Shown here: positions 12,045 through 24,708 of the stretch, piece by piece
How the letters are laid out: every line of letters begins with the position of its first letter
How positions within the stretch are numbered: the stretch's first letter is position 1
NCBI GenBank assembly: GCA_903813345.2
Contig: CAIIXF020000006.1
Location: 7,306,989 to 7,370,988 of the forward strand
DNA from: Owenia fusiformis
Taxonomy: Eukaryota; Annelida; Polychaeta; Sabellida; Oweniidae
Length of the DNA: 64,000 nucleotides
Direction of reading: 5' to 3'
Notes under the pieces: model-generated
The model's database searches: none
Seen by the model: only the letters and a program-made list of their open reading frames with translations
Told to the model about the DNA's origin: nothing
Translations under genes and position numbers: made by a program

Positions 12045-12600
12045 TATTTCAGTTCTTTGAAACATGAAATATCCTTATTTATCCCATGGTTGCAAGGATA
12101 TAGATCGAATATCACATGAAGATATATTTGATATATGGATCAAGATATCATATTTTAGCAAAAAATTCACAAACCATCGAATATCACTTTTAAACTATCG
12201 AATATCACGTCTTAAAAAGTGATATTCGATGGTTTGAAAAGTGATATTCGATGGTTTGAAAAGTGATATTCGATGGTTTTGAATTTTTTCAAAAAAAAAT
12301 TCTTTTTTCATTCTTTAATTATTTTCAAAAATTTTTTTTTTTTAAATCAAAATTAAAAATTCAACATTTTTTCACAATTTTTTCAATTATTTTTTCAAAT
12401 TTTTTCTCAAATTATATTTTTCAAATTTTTTCGCTGATGATGATTTCCCATGGGATAAACGGACAATCCTATGGTTTCTCAAAAATATCCAATATATCCA
12501 CTCATGGATACAAATATCTTCACTCATTCGCTGCGCTCACTCATGAAGATATCAATATCCACTCATGGATATAAATGATATTTTTTCAAAACCATAGGAT
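12045..12600. repeat. Cluster of short direct and inverted repeats
   Basis: Contains three consecutive copies of a unit like GTGATATTCGATGGTTTGAA (about 12217-12280) with inverted copies (CCATCGAATATCAC) just upstream. Inverted CCCATGGGATAAA and TTTATCCCATGG pairs flank it, and there is a motif TTCGCTGCGCTCAC. Probably a decayed fold-back element; no gene. Confidence 0.6.
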
Positions 12601-14345
12601 ATTCCTATAATATGTTCTGAAATTGCCCAAAATGCACCAAATAATGTTCAATTTTCGACACACTCCAACTCGTTCGTTGCGCGCACTAGTCACAATTCGC
12701 TTCGCTCACAACCATTATCAAGCACCCCCCTAACACAAAATCTTGGATCAGCGGCTGTCACTACTGCTAAAACGAAAAAGAAACGGATATCCCTAACATG
12801 TGCATACAAGCAATTGACTTCTAGTCAAGCTATCACAGTAAATAGCTGCAATAGATCAGGACACATCAGCAATCTTCCCAGTTTAGCTCCAAGGTTTTCA
12901 GTTTCATTATATCATTCTTTATATCATTGCTAGCTGATTGGGCAATTAAATGATGTGCGGTGGTCATTTTCAATTACATAGATCGCTTAGATACCGGAAA
13001 GGTTTATGTAACTTTCTTTCCTTTTCCAACTGTGTTCGCAGCCTGCAGCCTCTTCATCTCGCATATCAATATTGTACTCATTCTACGAAGTCATGCTATG
13101 ATTTGTCGTACATGCTTGGGAAGAGTGTAAGACAAAGTTACGCAAATGCAAAGTATATTTCAAATTGATATTTGAAATACAGCTTATCGAGACGTGACTA
13201 TGAAAGTCCGGGGTTCGATTACACTTGTACACAGTATCAAGCGAAGGTGACGGCCGTAACCAGTGAAGTAGCTGATATAATTTTTCGAGTGGCTCCATTT
13301 TCTTATTTCCACATCTTAGTTTCTGATTGCCTACATTTACATCCATTGGGCATTTCCCACATTGACTTTTATATTCTTCCTTTTCGTTTTGCGTCCCTGT
13401 GTAATTGGCTAGAGAAGTGAGAGCTGGGGGCTGAGATTTTTATGCAAGACTATCGTGTATTACTATAAAAAACAAATGGATTATCTATGGTGTTGAACCC
13501 TGGATAATTATCAATTTAAATAGCAATATAAATTTTGGACTCCTTGACTCACAATCCAAAGCGTCATCTTAACTTCCTGACTGACTTCCTGACCTGAAGG
13601 AATCGAAAAACTAAATAGCAGAACCGTACTACGCTCTGAATTTGTATTTAATGATGCTGACAATATCATAATAATAACCTCAAAAGTGCGGACACTAAAT
13701 TTCATTGGAAGAGCTAGGTGTAAGAATTTTATCTGTTAGAATGTTATAAAATGTAGACGAATTACTCATTTAGAGGTGCAAATTAAAACACTCCATAGGC
13801 TGCGATTACAAAGAGATGTATTCCATTAACCACCCATTTCTTTCTGTGTGTTAAAACGTATTCCAAACCTAGCTAATGAGGAGGTTATATAACCAAAATG
13901 CCTAGGTGCCAAAACATGACTTCTTCAAGAATATATTTTCTCCTTAAGCTTTTTGGACATTCTTGATATCAGGATTGAAAGTTCTTTTTAACTTGTCAAC
14001 ACAAAGTCCAAATACGGTGTCCAAAGTGATGTTCCACCATTCCTGATATCATCTTATTTGCTCAACAATATTTCAATCCCGTGGACATCCAAGTTGAAAT
14101 ATATACGCCTTGTATCAGCTTCATCAGACGTCCAATTCCAAAGAAATGCTTGTCGCAAACTGTTAAACAACATACAGAAATGTGTCTTTAGAATCAGAGA
14201 TAGAAAAAACAACATACTACTTTTACTGTGACCCACATTTATTTTGGCATAATGGTTAGATACAATAACCGATTAGATCTCTTAACTCCGTAGACATAAA
14301 TCTTATAAGGTAACTGGTTTTGGTTGGTAAAACGTAGATTTTAGC
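12601..14345. other. Intergenic, nothing recognised
   Basis: Only short reading frames with no domain signature. A GGGGTTCGATTAC at about 13211 resembles a tRNA B box but no tRNA fold surrounds it. Confidence 0.45.
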
Positions 14346-14346
14346 T

Positions 14347-14352
14347 TTTATT
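14347..14352 (-). terminator. Candidate polyadenylation signal of the elevenin gene
   Basis: TTTATT on the + strand reads AATAAA on the - strand, about 200 bases past the stop codon at 14550. Plausible but unproven. Confidence 0.35.
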
Positions 14353-14549
14353 CTATGTATTAAAGGCTATTTCTTATCATATATATATTTCTATGCACTT
14401 AATTAATTTTGATATCGGAAGAAATAGGAAGGGCAATTTTTGGGAAATAGTCCTGTATATGATCCATTATTAAGTTAATAAAATCGAAATTACCGATTTA
14501 CATATCAAAGTCACTCGGATTCATTCGTGACGTTTGTATTTCTTATTGT

Positions 14550-14772
14550 TCAGTGTAAAATTCTATTAGCATATGCCACCAATTGAATGAATCGTTTCAG
14601 TGTATTTCTTGCTTGTGTAGCAGTTATCTTGGCATATGGAGATTGAGATTCCCCCTCTCCCCCGAGCTGTGTTTCAGTGTCGCCCTCAGGAACATCCTCG
14701 TATTCGTTCTGTTGTCGTGGTTCATCGTTTGTTAGGTATCCGACGCCATTGATATCCTCCTCTTCACTCCCA
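14550..14772 (-). CDS. Elevenin coding exon 3: C-terminal region and stop
   Basis: Follows a TTTTTCTAG acceptor. Encodes an acidic stretch (SGSEEEDINGVG...NEYEDVPEGD) then a basic C-terminal segment ending RILH and TGA. Function of this region is unknown. Confidence 0.8.
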
Positions 14773-17700
14773 CTAGAAAAACATAACAGATAAAATATGA
14801 AGACCATCTTCGAGGAAGTCATGATCAATTCATGGATTCTGGGTATCTTTAATTAAACAAATCGACCACAAATCACCAAAAGCTATAGTCCGACATGCAC
14901 ATGATGCATGCAACGGGCAAAAGGGAATGCTCAAGATAACACACACGGGGAACATATTTACACTCGGTTCGCAGGGCAGTGCAATTATGTTCTGTGCCTC
15001 AAATTACAACGTACCTTATTCTTTTATAGCTGTTTTCAAACTTTATGTGGAAGTGTTTTGGATCGAATCTCTTGGCAGTGATGCCTCGACATGCAGGAGC
15101 AAATAGATAGCGTCTGAAAGACAAAAAGAAAAACTACTACTAAATTACGATTGTGATACAGAGCTGTCCATCAATGAAGATTTAACTTATCAATTTAATT
15201 TAAATTATCAATTTTATCCCACAATTTAAGAGATAAAATATATGTGGATATGTATCGTTGCAATGCTAAGGGAACAGTTATTCGCATTTCATTTCTTCTT
15301 ATTTATCTTTCCGCTCAAACAGCAAACAGTACAAGTGATAGAATTTCTAATTGTAATCTTGATTTACAACCGGATTACATGAAAAGGTATTCTAATAACG
15401 GTAAAGAGGCTAAAGTATCATTTAGATTTATGTTTTGAAATGTTTCTGTGTTATCGAATTCCTCTTCAATTCTGGGCACGAAAACTGGGTAACCATAATT
15501 CTTTTCTCGATCATAGTGCTCCCAATCAGTCTGGGGCATACACATTTCCACAAATCGGTCAAGTCAAGTAACTTAGTCAACATTCGATATTCGTATGTTC
15601 ATTAGTAGTTACTAAGAATGGTGCCACAATTGAAGTAAACCTCTGGTTAATTATTTTCAATAAACCTCTCAGCAAACGTGTAAATGATAAGTTTGATGTT
15701 CTGTTACATATTGATGAAGCAATCTTTGGGATATGACCTAAATTTCTGACTTTCCACTGTGTCCCTGTATACCCCTACTTCAAAAGATGTATGTTATTTG
15801 TCATTTTTCATTATGAACCAACCATAAATGTATTTTTTCTTGTTTACATACAGAATGAACTTTCTGTTTTTAAATATTGCAAGATGGTACTGCATTTATT
15901 TGTTCATGATATGGAGCAAACAAATGCGTGTCAATTTACACTGTTTATCCTACATACTTATATTTCAAGGGTAGTATTGAAGAATAATCAAGAAAATCCA
16001 TGTTTTCAAATGGATTCATCCTTGTCAAAGAAGGTAAATATGGATATGTGGTTTGAAAAACTAACAACATGTTTCAATTTCTTACAATTCGAGGTTAAAA
16101 CAAATAATTTGAAAGTTGTGATTTCGAATGTAATATCCTACGCAAAGAAATTTGTTGATATTTGTGAATTTTTGTTTTCGGGATGCACATTGCTGGATCA
16201 CAGAACCTTGCCTTGTTCGAGATGCACGAAAAGTGTATTGTTAATACTTGACGTCGTTCGGATATTTGGATGTGATTGACGTTTTCGTTAATCTCCTACC
16301 ACTGTAACTTCCAACTTAATTTTTGGAAGCCAAATGTGATAGTCACGAATTGACATTTAAGTCACGCGTTTATGCATACATCATGTGTGTACATTAACTG
16401 TCGAATACATGCCGACTTACATTTTTATAAATATCCACAGTTAACTCAAATCATCAATTCTAGAAACGGTTTATCATATAACCTGGCGAGTTTAATGTTT
16501 CATTTTAATATATAATTATGGTATCAGATTTGAGTATGATATAAGTCAAAGCTTAAACAAAGCAATAAAATTACGTGAAACCTTTTGAGAAAATTCGAAC
16601 GATTTTTCAAGAATCTTCCTTCAAAGTGTTACCAAAGTGCTCCCCGGGAGTGGAAGTTTCGTCTTGTGTAATCAAAAAAATAGCGGATGGTTTGAATTTT
16701 TGTTTGAGTTTATTGCTTACATCTATAAATTAAAAAAAATATCGCCCAATTGAGACCTACATGCAGATTTTGGTGATCTATCATTATAAAAGGCTAAATA
16801 TTGTGCAAAAACAGGAGTTGACACGCTTTCATTCGGAAATGAAATTTCCTACATAATCGTCGACTCATGTTTAAAAGTCATGAAAACAAGGTTGAACACA
16901 AAACATTGACCCAGTTACTGTCTATTTAGCATGGGATCACTAAGGGAAATATTATTAATGACTTAAATCGTTTACGGTTAAGTTGTATTCCAAGAAACTT
17001 ATCAATTTAGAAGTGCAAAATGTTCAATTTTGCTTTTCAATTATAAAAAATGGCACATGTAGAGAACAACGTTTTCAAAATTATTTAAAACAGAGATATT
17101 TAACAAATGTAACATTGATTGGCATGTGTCAGGGAGTGAATAAGAAGAATATGCATTTGATTCTATATCTTGTTCCCCAGGGAGTTTGTTAAGGAGCGGT
17201 ACAGTGTATATCTTAACGTACTTTTATCATCCCGAACTCAAACATTTCGAATACTTATTTCGAGAACGCTTTGTTGAGAATGGGTTTGAGAAGTACTCAA
17301 AATTAATAAGTTAAAATGTGTATTATCATCTTAATAACCACCTCACAAATTATTTTGGAAATCAAAGATGTACGATTTTTGAGATTTTCATTTTCGAATG
17401 TTGACTTAATTACTTGACTTGACTGAAATAATTACTGGTATAAAATTAATATTTCCCCCAACTATATAAATGAGCCTTTTCAATGTTTTGTTTCTTCTAC
17501 ATTTTTATCTCGAGCATTTTATAAATAGTAAGAATTACAAAAAAACATTAATATTTTCGATTTTAACGTGCTCTTAAATTCTAATGAATGACGATTTACA
17601 AATATTGTTTTCACAATCTGGTTGTTTTATTCATGTTCTACATTATCCCATTCCAAAGGCAGGTGATCGATTGACAATTCTTAGTAGAATAAATGTTTTC

Positions 17701-19492
17701 CAACGTTAATCTCTACACCCTAGGCAACGCTCAAATTGTTTGTGTAATTTTAAGAAAATTAATCAATTAACAAAATGGCAGAGATCCTGGTTGACGACAG
17801 AACTTCAGCTGCATATATATTTTCCCGAGAGTTTTAATTATCCGAGAGAGCATTGAAATTGTAAATGTTACAATAAATGCCATCGTGGATTGATTCTGGG
17901 CCTTTTCACCCCGGAATAGCCTGACAACGGTAAAGTCAGATACCGTTGTCACAAATGGCGGACATAACCGTCGCTTCAACTCTTTAATCACTTGTTCCTC
18001 GTTTCATGGGACTTTATCGTCGTTAATGCTGTGCATGTGTTAAGCTCGTGTGATGATGTATTATATGAAATCCCAATTTCTATCAAATGAGGTCGTGAAT
18101 TGCCACAATATAGCGTCTTCGATATTGTCAATGACAACGGAATCTGAATTTGAAATAATTCACAAAGACAACGGCATATGCTAAGAAGTTAGAACGGACT
18201 ATGGTGGATATATTGCATTGATACATAGGAAAATGACAATGGTAAATAGACACTTTACCGTTGTCTTTACATATACTGTTTTCAAATATTACCGTTGTCA
18301 CCTCAATTTGACATCACATTTGACCCACACCTATCGTTTTATACAGTATCCGCTGTGTCATATTTCGATCGGTAAAATTAAAGCCTTTTTTTCGATGGTA
18401 GAACATATTTAACTATATAATCAGTAGAAAACACTTTGAGTGATTGCAGTACCAAACAAATTTAATCTAGTCGCTCTATTAAACATACAGTTCATGAAAA
18501 TCTAATTGAAGCGACGGTTATGTCCGCCATTTGTGACAACGGTATCTGACTTTACCGCTGTCGGGCTATTCCAGAAATTTTTTTGAAACAAGTTTCAGAA
18601 ATACGTCATACACTGGCTTGGTTGCTCAGGCGTTATACCTTGGGCGTTATATGTGTTTCGTATACATGAAACGGATTCAGATTCATAAAATGCCTCATGT
18701 AGATTTTGTTCGCAGAACAATGCCAAAATCAGCCGAATGATTAGATGATTGGAATTTAAATGGACAACTAAATATGTAACCCAACCTAACTCATGTGTAA
18801 CCTTAGCCGTAACTAAAATAAATAATCAAATAGTGATAAGTAATTAAAAAAACATCAGTACGTAAGTACAAATTGATAAACAATGCTGTTTTTTGCAAGA
18901 AATTTAATCAAAATGGACATTTTATTTAGCTTAAAACCTACATGTGCAATCGATTTTGCTTGGCAAACGAGAGTGAAAAATAAATGACGCAACTTATCCT
19001 AAAGTTTCGATATACCATTTGAAAGGTGAGTTTAACCTTTAAGGATAATGTTATGTTAAATATTTTCCAATTTAATATTATAATTTTAATAATTTTGAGG
19101 GATATCAAAAATACAAGATTTCAACCTTTGTCAAGAGTTATTTTAGTTCAATGAAGGAGATTTATAAAAAATAAGTGCCAAATTAAGTGTGAAAAGTAAA
19201 TATAGTACCCTTTCTCCATGTTATATTGGAAAATATTTTATATTACATTATCTTTAGGTTTAAACTCACTGTGCCTTGACACGGCACATCGTTCTCAGCA
19301 ACGTTCAAATGTTGTCCATGGAAGTTTCAGTTAATCTTTATTACTTTTAAAAAGTGGAATAACAAAATCTCACCTGCAGTCTACGCGCCTTCTCACTGGC
19401 CGACTATCATCTCCTTCCGCGTAACTAAATAAAACCAAAACAGTCAACACCATTATCATTCGCTGCACCAATTCCATCACTCTTTCACCCAT
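14550..19492 (-). CDS. Elevenin (L11)-type neuropeptide precursor, 3 coding exons, 146 aa
   Basis: The coding exons are 19492-19374, 15113-15015 and 14772-14550, with GT-AG boundaries and consistent phase. The protein starts with a short basic N-terminus, then a hydrophobic signal peptide (about residues 12-27). A peptide VDCRRYLFAPACRGITA (37-53) follows, bounded by RRR before and KR after, with two cysteines eight residues apart. This DCRR-F-P-CRG pattern is the hallmark of elevenin, a secreted disulfide peptide that acts through a G-protein-coupled receptor in protostomes. A second candidate peptide, FDPKHFHIKFENSY, lies between KR and KR. The C-terminal part is acidic and ends in a basic amphipathic segment. 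The order signal peptide, mature peptide, long C-terminal region matches known elevenin precursors as I remember them. One intron splits the mature peptide just after the first cysteine. Confidence 0.85.
15015..15113 (-). CDS. Elevenin coding exon 2: rest of mature peptide
   Basis: Follows a CTTTCAG acceptor and ends at a GTACGT donor. Encodes RRYLFAPACRGITAKR and FDPKHFHIKFENSYKRI. Both dibasic cleavage sites after the peptides are in this exon. Confidence 0.85.
15114..19373 (-). other. Large intron of the elevenin gene
   Basis: A 4.26-kb intron. It carries the DNA element at 17907-18573. The longest open frame inside (15791-16279 on +, 162 codons) has no signature I recognise and is probably chance. 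Confidence 0.7.
17907..18573. mobile_element. Non-autonomous DNA transposon, long member of the CACCCCGGAATAGCC family
   Basis: About 667 bp with inverted ends of about 70 bp. The left end has CCGGAATAGCCTGACAACGG then GGCGGACATAACCGTCGCTT; the right end from about 18505 has GCGACGGTTATGTCCGCC then TATCTGACTTTACCG. The inside holds several repeats of GACAACGGTA in both orientations. The right tip is eroded. Same family as 10990-11163 and the copy ending at 62485. Confidence 0.75.
19374..19492 (-). CDS. Elevenin coding exon 1: signal peptide to first cysteine
   Basis: The ATG lies directly after a polypyrimidine-TTTTAG acceptor, so translation starts at the first base of this exon. Codons 1-39 end with RRRVDC plus two bases, then a GTGAGA donor. 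If the exon were unspliced, an in-frame TAG would sit immediately before the ATG, so this start is well supported. Confidence 0.85.
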
Positions 19493-20222
19493 CTAAAACG
19501 GAAATGAATTGAGAATACATTAGTGCAGATTTCAAAATTAGGCAAGGATTTCTGGTCCCCAATTTCAACAAATCTCTCTGCTGACAGAATAAATATCATT
19601 GAAAATGAGATTATTTTGACTTTTCACATCCCATCCTCCTTCCTGTGTCGGATTGTGATATTACCTTATTAGAACTACATTTGAACCTACTTTATCGGAT
19701 TATCTCTAAGCATAGCTTCAAAAGTAAATGCAAAATTTTCCATATCTTGGCTGCCCACGTGGACATCCGCAACAAACAAATACACATACTCCCTAACTCC
19801 CCTATATCAACCGGACGAAGAGAACGTTACACCCTGCCCCCGTGACCTAACTACATGTAGTTCCTAGAAACGTTGTCAATTCAAGCAAAGGAAATAGGCT
19901 CCAAATATCATATTCTTTAGCCGATTCTGAATTTTCAGATAAATAAATAAAAATAGTAACCTAGTTGCAACTTTTATCGACACAGTAATTTAATTCTTAT
20001 CTCAAGCCTTAATCCTAATAATTTTCATGTCGCCACGTTTGAAGGAAACAAAATAAGAACATATAGAGCCGCCCCTATTATTGGCATTTTTATACATTGG
20101 AAATAAAAACTTAAACCTTATCTTAAAGAAATAAATTCAGATTAAAAAATATTTTAAAAAATTTTTTCGCATCTATTTGGTATGTAATATGTATTGTGCA
20201 GAATTAAGTTATTATTACTTAC

Positions 20223-20292
20223 AGACATTCTCTCCTCGTCGTGTCGTATTGTATACTCCTGCCCAGTCGGCACAGTGTTCCTTACTTAAGTG
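20223..20292 (-). other. Predicted non-coding 5' UTR exon of the elevenin gene
   Basis: Ends in GAATGTCT followed by a consensus GTAAGT donor, and lies about 30 bases downstream of a TATA box. The matching acceptor is the TTTTAG immediately before the start codon at 19492. The transcription start near 20290 is an estimate from TATA spacing. Confidence 0.5.
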
Positions 20293-20315
20293 TCCTCTAC
20301 TTACACAATTCAAAG

Positions 20316-20322
20316 TTTTATA
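20316..20322 (-). promoter_or_regulatory. TATA box of the elevenin gene
   Basis: TATAAAA on the - strand, in CTATAAAACTTTG, spaced correctly for a start near 20290 and the donor at 20223. Confidence 0.5.
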
Positions 20323-22537
20323 GAAAATGATTTTATGTTTCTATCATTGCTCACTCTTTCTTTCTATCTCAGTGTTTCACCGATAAAATAAATCTTAATA
20401 GCTGATATATTTAAATATAAATATTATTTGTAGGCGTTTAATTGGCGCTAAATTCCGATGTGTTCTATAGTTGCTTGGACGTTATTGCTATAGAATTTGT
20501 CGCTGTTGTACTGTAAATGTATAGTCTGTTCGTTCGTTTAAGGACGTTTCCCGTCACACGCTGGCTTTACGTCAAACCCAATGCTGTTAGAGACGTAATG
20601 ATATAATTGTGGCATATTAATGCGAAATAAGGAGTCAAATTGGTTTTAAAGCGCTTTTACCATTGCTATCATCAATGACTTCGAGTATACAGGTTGTGCC
20701 AATATCGCCTTCATATTTCGTATTGCTGAGTGGTTTGTGTTGATTACCGCGCCAAAATAGAGTGCAAGACCTTGGTGCCCCGGCTTTTTAATGATGCAGC
20801 CGTTTGTTTTAATGGCAAGAAAACAAAAGTTTAAATAAAACTCTGTGCATAAAAACGGAGAGAAATACCAACAAGAAATTTCATTTCAATATCACTGTCA
20901 AACACTGTCAAATTACAATGCCCTTTAAGAGGGGGGGGGCAGTCCATCTTAAATGTATTGGATAGAGTATAGTTAAAAAGAAAAAAATAAAGAAGCAGAA
21001 AAGAGATCCATTTGGATGAAATGAAGCCATACTCACCAAGATGGAGGACAGCAGTGTTGTATATTGTGCTGAATGTGACTGGGTGTCAGATAAAGCACAT
21101 GGGTTTGTTTAATTTGTGGGGTGTTATAACAAGACATGCTTTTGGCCCACTCTGTGATCATTGAACAACGAGAGTATTCTTTGAACATAGCATGATTACG
21201 ACTATTAAAGGATCCCCGTAGATATTTAAAAATGGAGGGACCCCAACCGAGTGGGTGGAATTCTTTGAATATGTGATTTGAATCACAAGGTACAGACGTG
21301 ATACAAGTCTCATCTCACATGTGCAAAATACTCTATTTTGGAGTGAAAAGAAAGTAAGCATAATCTCAAATTATGGACATTCACTACAAAATAAAAACAG
21401 GAAAGGGAATTTTCTAAAATAATATTAAAATGAGTTTGTTAGGAAGGATTGACATGCAAATGATAAACAACGCATCATAAGTTTGACAACCCCAAATTCC
21501 CTTTTGGAAAATCTAGATGTCATCAACAAAAACACGCGGACTGAATTTGCAAACAATCTGTTTTTATGAGTGAACATGGGAGTTATTTAAATTCACTTTT
21601 CTTTTCAATTTTTGAGAGAGACATTTTTAGCGTTCCGAGAACTCACAAACACTCATCACTCTGTCACTTGACCTAGTATGATATTTGCGAAAGTTCGTAA
21701 TAAAGCCTAAGATACTGCACTGCCTTTTACATATTATACACAGCATGAACATGCTAAACGATAATTATACACAAGTGCACTTAGAAAAAAGCATTTATGG
21801 TCTAATCAATCCTAACCCGAGGCTCTACGGATTGGTCATTATAAGGAAATCAGCGAAGGAAATACTTTCAGGTAAAATGTGGTAATTGTTCCGTCAGTTC
21901 GTTCCCGGATTCACACAAATTATTAGGAAAATATGTTTGTTTCTCTGACATACTCACAGGTAATTTCTCATTTCCTGACATACCTTAGCTGCAGCTGCCT
22001 ATTGTAAGTCAGGCAAAGGTTACTAAAGAATGAATAAATTATCAAATATGTTAAACGGTGGTAAAGTCAACCTGTGCCCAACGGTGAACTTTTTGATTCA
22101 TAAGTTCAAAACACAGGTGCCCAATATTAATAAAAAATTGTCCCATCCAATGATCCAACATTCTTGTGAAAATTTTTTTTTTGCTTGTCAACTTTGAAAA
22201 TGTCGACCCTTCGCGCAATTTTTCGCCATGGTTAAAACATTACGTGACAATCACGTAATGAAATTGGTCGGACGACTTTGAACTCGAAGCAGTTCAATGA
22301 ATTAAAGTTGCATAACAACAGTTCTTTTGACCCATTTCTCCTTAATTTGAGTTCTAAAATCACCGTGTACATAAATTCACATACTTCGAATGTGTTTTAG
22401 GTCATTTTAAGTCACAATTGTAAAATAAAATACCGGTATAGTAGTAGTTAATTTTTAATTTTTAATTTCATTTGGAACTTTCGTGAATCAGTTGACAACT
22501 ATAAAGATACAATGTAGGTCTGTCTTTGATCTGTATG
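20323..22537. other. Intergenic, nothing recognised
   Basis: AT-rich with a short G run near 20931. No exon, RNA gene or clear transposon end seen. Confidence 0.45.
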
Positions 22538-22539
22538 TA

Positions 22540-23403
22540 CACTCCCCTACATAAGTTTGGCAAACTTAGCTCCCCCATTGAACTACGTGTTAAAGCCTCT
22601 TTACCTTTGAATTTTTATTTATTTAACCGGCGATGAAATAACTTATAATATTGATGGAAACGTAACTTGACTTTATTTCTAATACCTCCAAATTTTCTAA
22701 TTTTTTTCCTCAATTACAATAGGTCAAAAATTGATGATAAATTTGATGAAAATCGTAATTCCCATGTAATCCAATGGGAAATGGAGGGTTCGGGGCAAAT
22801 CAGAAATCGGGATATCCTTTCAGTAAAAAATTCAGCCAAAAATATTTTTATATAGAAAATTGAATTGTCTAACTTTTTGTACACTAAGTGTTTAGTTTAT
22901 TTGATGAATACTAAAGTTACAGCGCTTCAAAGTCATTTTTGAAAATAATTTTTTGACTCCTGTGTTATTTCAATGGGAGAGGTTTTTTGAAAAACAATTT
23001 TGACTTTAAAGCTCTATAACTTTGTTAAACCTGAAAAAACATATCAATTTTTTGTTAAATAAAGTTAGCAAATTCAATTGCCTGCCTAACTCGTATTTTT
23101 TGCAAGGACTCGGATGGATGGTTATACTGTCATATAAATTGCGACAAACCTACCATTTCCCATTCGTTAACATGGGAATGTCGATTTTCAAAAATTCATC
23201 AAATTTATCAAAAATTTTCGACTTATTGTAATTGAGAAAAAAATTGAGAAAATTCGGAGGTATTAGAAATAAGGTCAAATTATGTTTCCATCAATAGTAT
23301 AAGTATTTTCATCGCAGGTTAGGTAAATAAAAATTCAAAGGTAAAGACTTTATCACGTAGTTCAATGGGGGATCAAAGGTTGCCAAACTTATGTAGGGGA
23401 GTG
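22540..23403. mobile_element. Fold-back DNA transposon, mariner/Tc1-type ends, TA target duplication
   Basis: 864 bp flanked by TA. It begins CACTCCCCTACATAAGTTTG and ends with the exact complement. The inverted arms continue for roughly 300 bp with mismatches (poly-pyrimidine and AATACCTCC blocks recur in reverse). TIR sequence and TA duplication fit Tc1/mariner. No transposase is readable. Confidence 0.8.
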
Positions 23404-24030
23404 TATATTGTATTTGTGACATTGGTACCTGTTACACTGCTGGGTTGAGTCTAACGAAGCATTTTTGTAACGAAGGTTAGCGAAAAAATTGTGTCCACAC
23501 TGGCTTTATCCAACCCTAACGAAGCAATTATTTGGTGTTACACTGCACTTAAAATGCTTCGTTGCGCGTGCGCATTACTCATCTGCACCACCCACTTATT
23601 ATGATTAATATTTTATTCTTTTGATATAAACCATTGATCAAACTCAAAAATCTAATTTTTAATCTTTATTTTAACAAATCAGCACAGAAAAAGACTAGTT
23701 CAAAATTCTCGGGAAAATAAAACAAGATGAATGTGATCATTCCGTACACATGTCCATACATTTTTCCTATCATTTCGATTTTTATATATTTCAGCTGTCA
23801 ATACGATTACAAGTATTGTTTTCATTTTCTATCATTTCATTTGAAAAACATATGGAATAAAAATAGGCCTATGTTAATTACTAGGAGGAATTGGATTTAG
23901 GGTTTATACAGACGACTAGTATGTAAAATCGTATAAAAACGTTCAATTTCCAAATTGACTTCTCAGTTATATTTCAAATAGTGTAGCCATTACTAAAATA
24001 TCTCGGTGTTCGGCTGGTGGTTAAACTCAC

Positions 24031-24431
24031 GCGGTCCTAACTTCGATCGTTAATTTGAATTTTCGACCTACCAGATGCTTGAAAATCAAGGATTGCGAGT
24101 CTCATACTGCACTGTTTTCTTCAAACCTATACCATTAAAAGCAAAACAAAATTGCCTTTCTGTCGGTGCATTACTTTATTGTAAAGAGTCCCTCGTTCTA
24201 GCAGCGTTTTGGTCCCCAGGTGTTAGAAGGCCTTCTTACAGCTAGGGACCAAAATGCCGCTGGAAGTAGGGACTCTGTTTAAGAGAATAATGTACCATCA
24301 GAAAGGGATTTTTGTTATGCTTTGAATGGAACAAGTTTGAAGAAAAACGGTGCAGTATGAGACTCGTAATCCTTGATTTTCAAACAACCGGTAGGTCAAA
24401 AATTCAAATTAACGGACGAAGTTAGGACCGC
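24031..24431. mobile_element. Long hairpin (fold-back MITE), about 400 bp
   Basis: Begins GCGGTCCTAACTTCG and ends CGAAGTTAGGACCGC. The arms pair over about 190 bp each around a centre near 24230 (AGCGTTTTGGTCCC against GGGACCAAAATGCCGC). Nested inside 23427-25657. Confidence 0.8.
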
Positions 24432-24708
24432 CTGTAACTACTATTTCATGACCAATTCATTTTAATATGAATATTACCCGTCTCGCCAATACTCCATGCA
24501 TATTTGAGTGAGTTTGACATAAATTAGTATGTTAATCCATCAGCCGTCCGTTGAATTCGAAAATGGCGCAAATAGGAAGAAACTTGAATACCAGTTGTAA
24601 GCATCGTCTTACGACACCTCAATAGTGTTTGGGGCTGGCCTAAAACATGCAGCCTCTCTGTGGCAAATATCTGTCGACAAGAAACAATTTTGGCCACCGT
24701 TCCTTGTC

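Noticed and set aside
13195-13225. tRNA B-box-like GGGGTTCGATTAC
   Set aside because: No A box, anticodon stem or acceptor stem could be placed around it.
15791-16279. 162-codon open reading frame, the longest in the window
   Set aside because: No domain, no signal peptide, odd composition, and it lies inside an intron of the elevenin gene on the opposite strand. Probably chance in AT-rich DNA.
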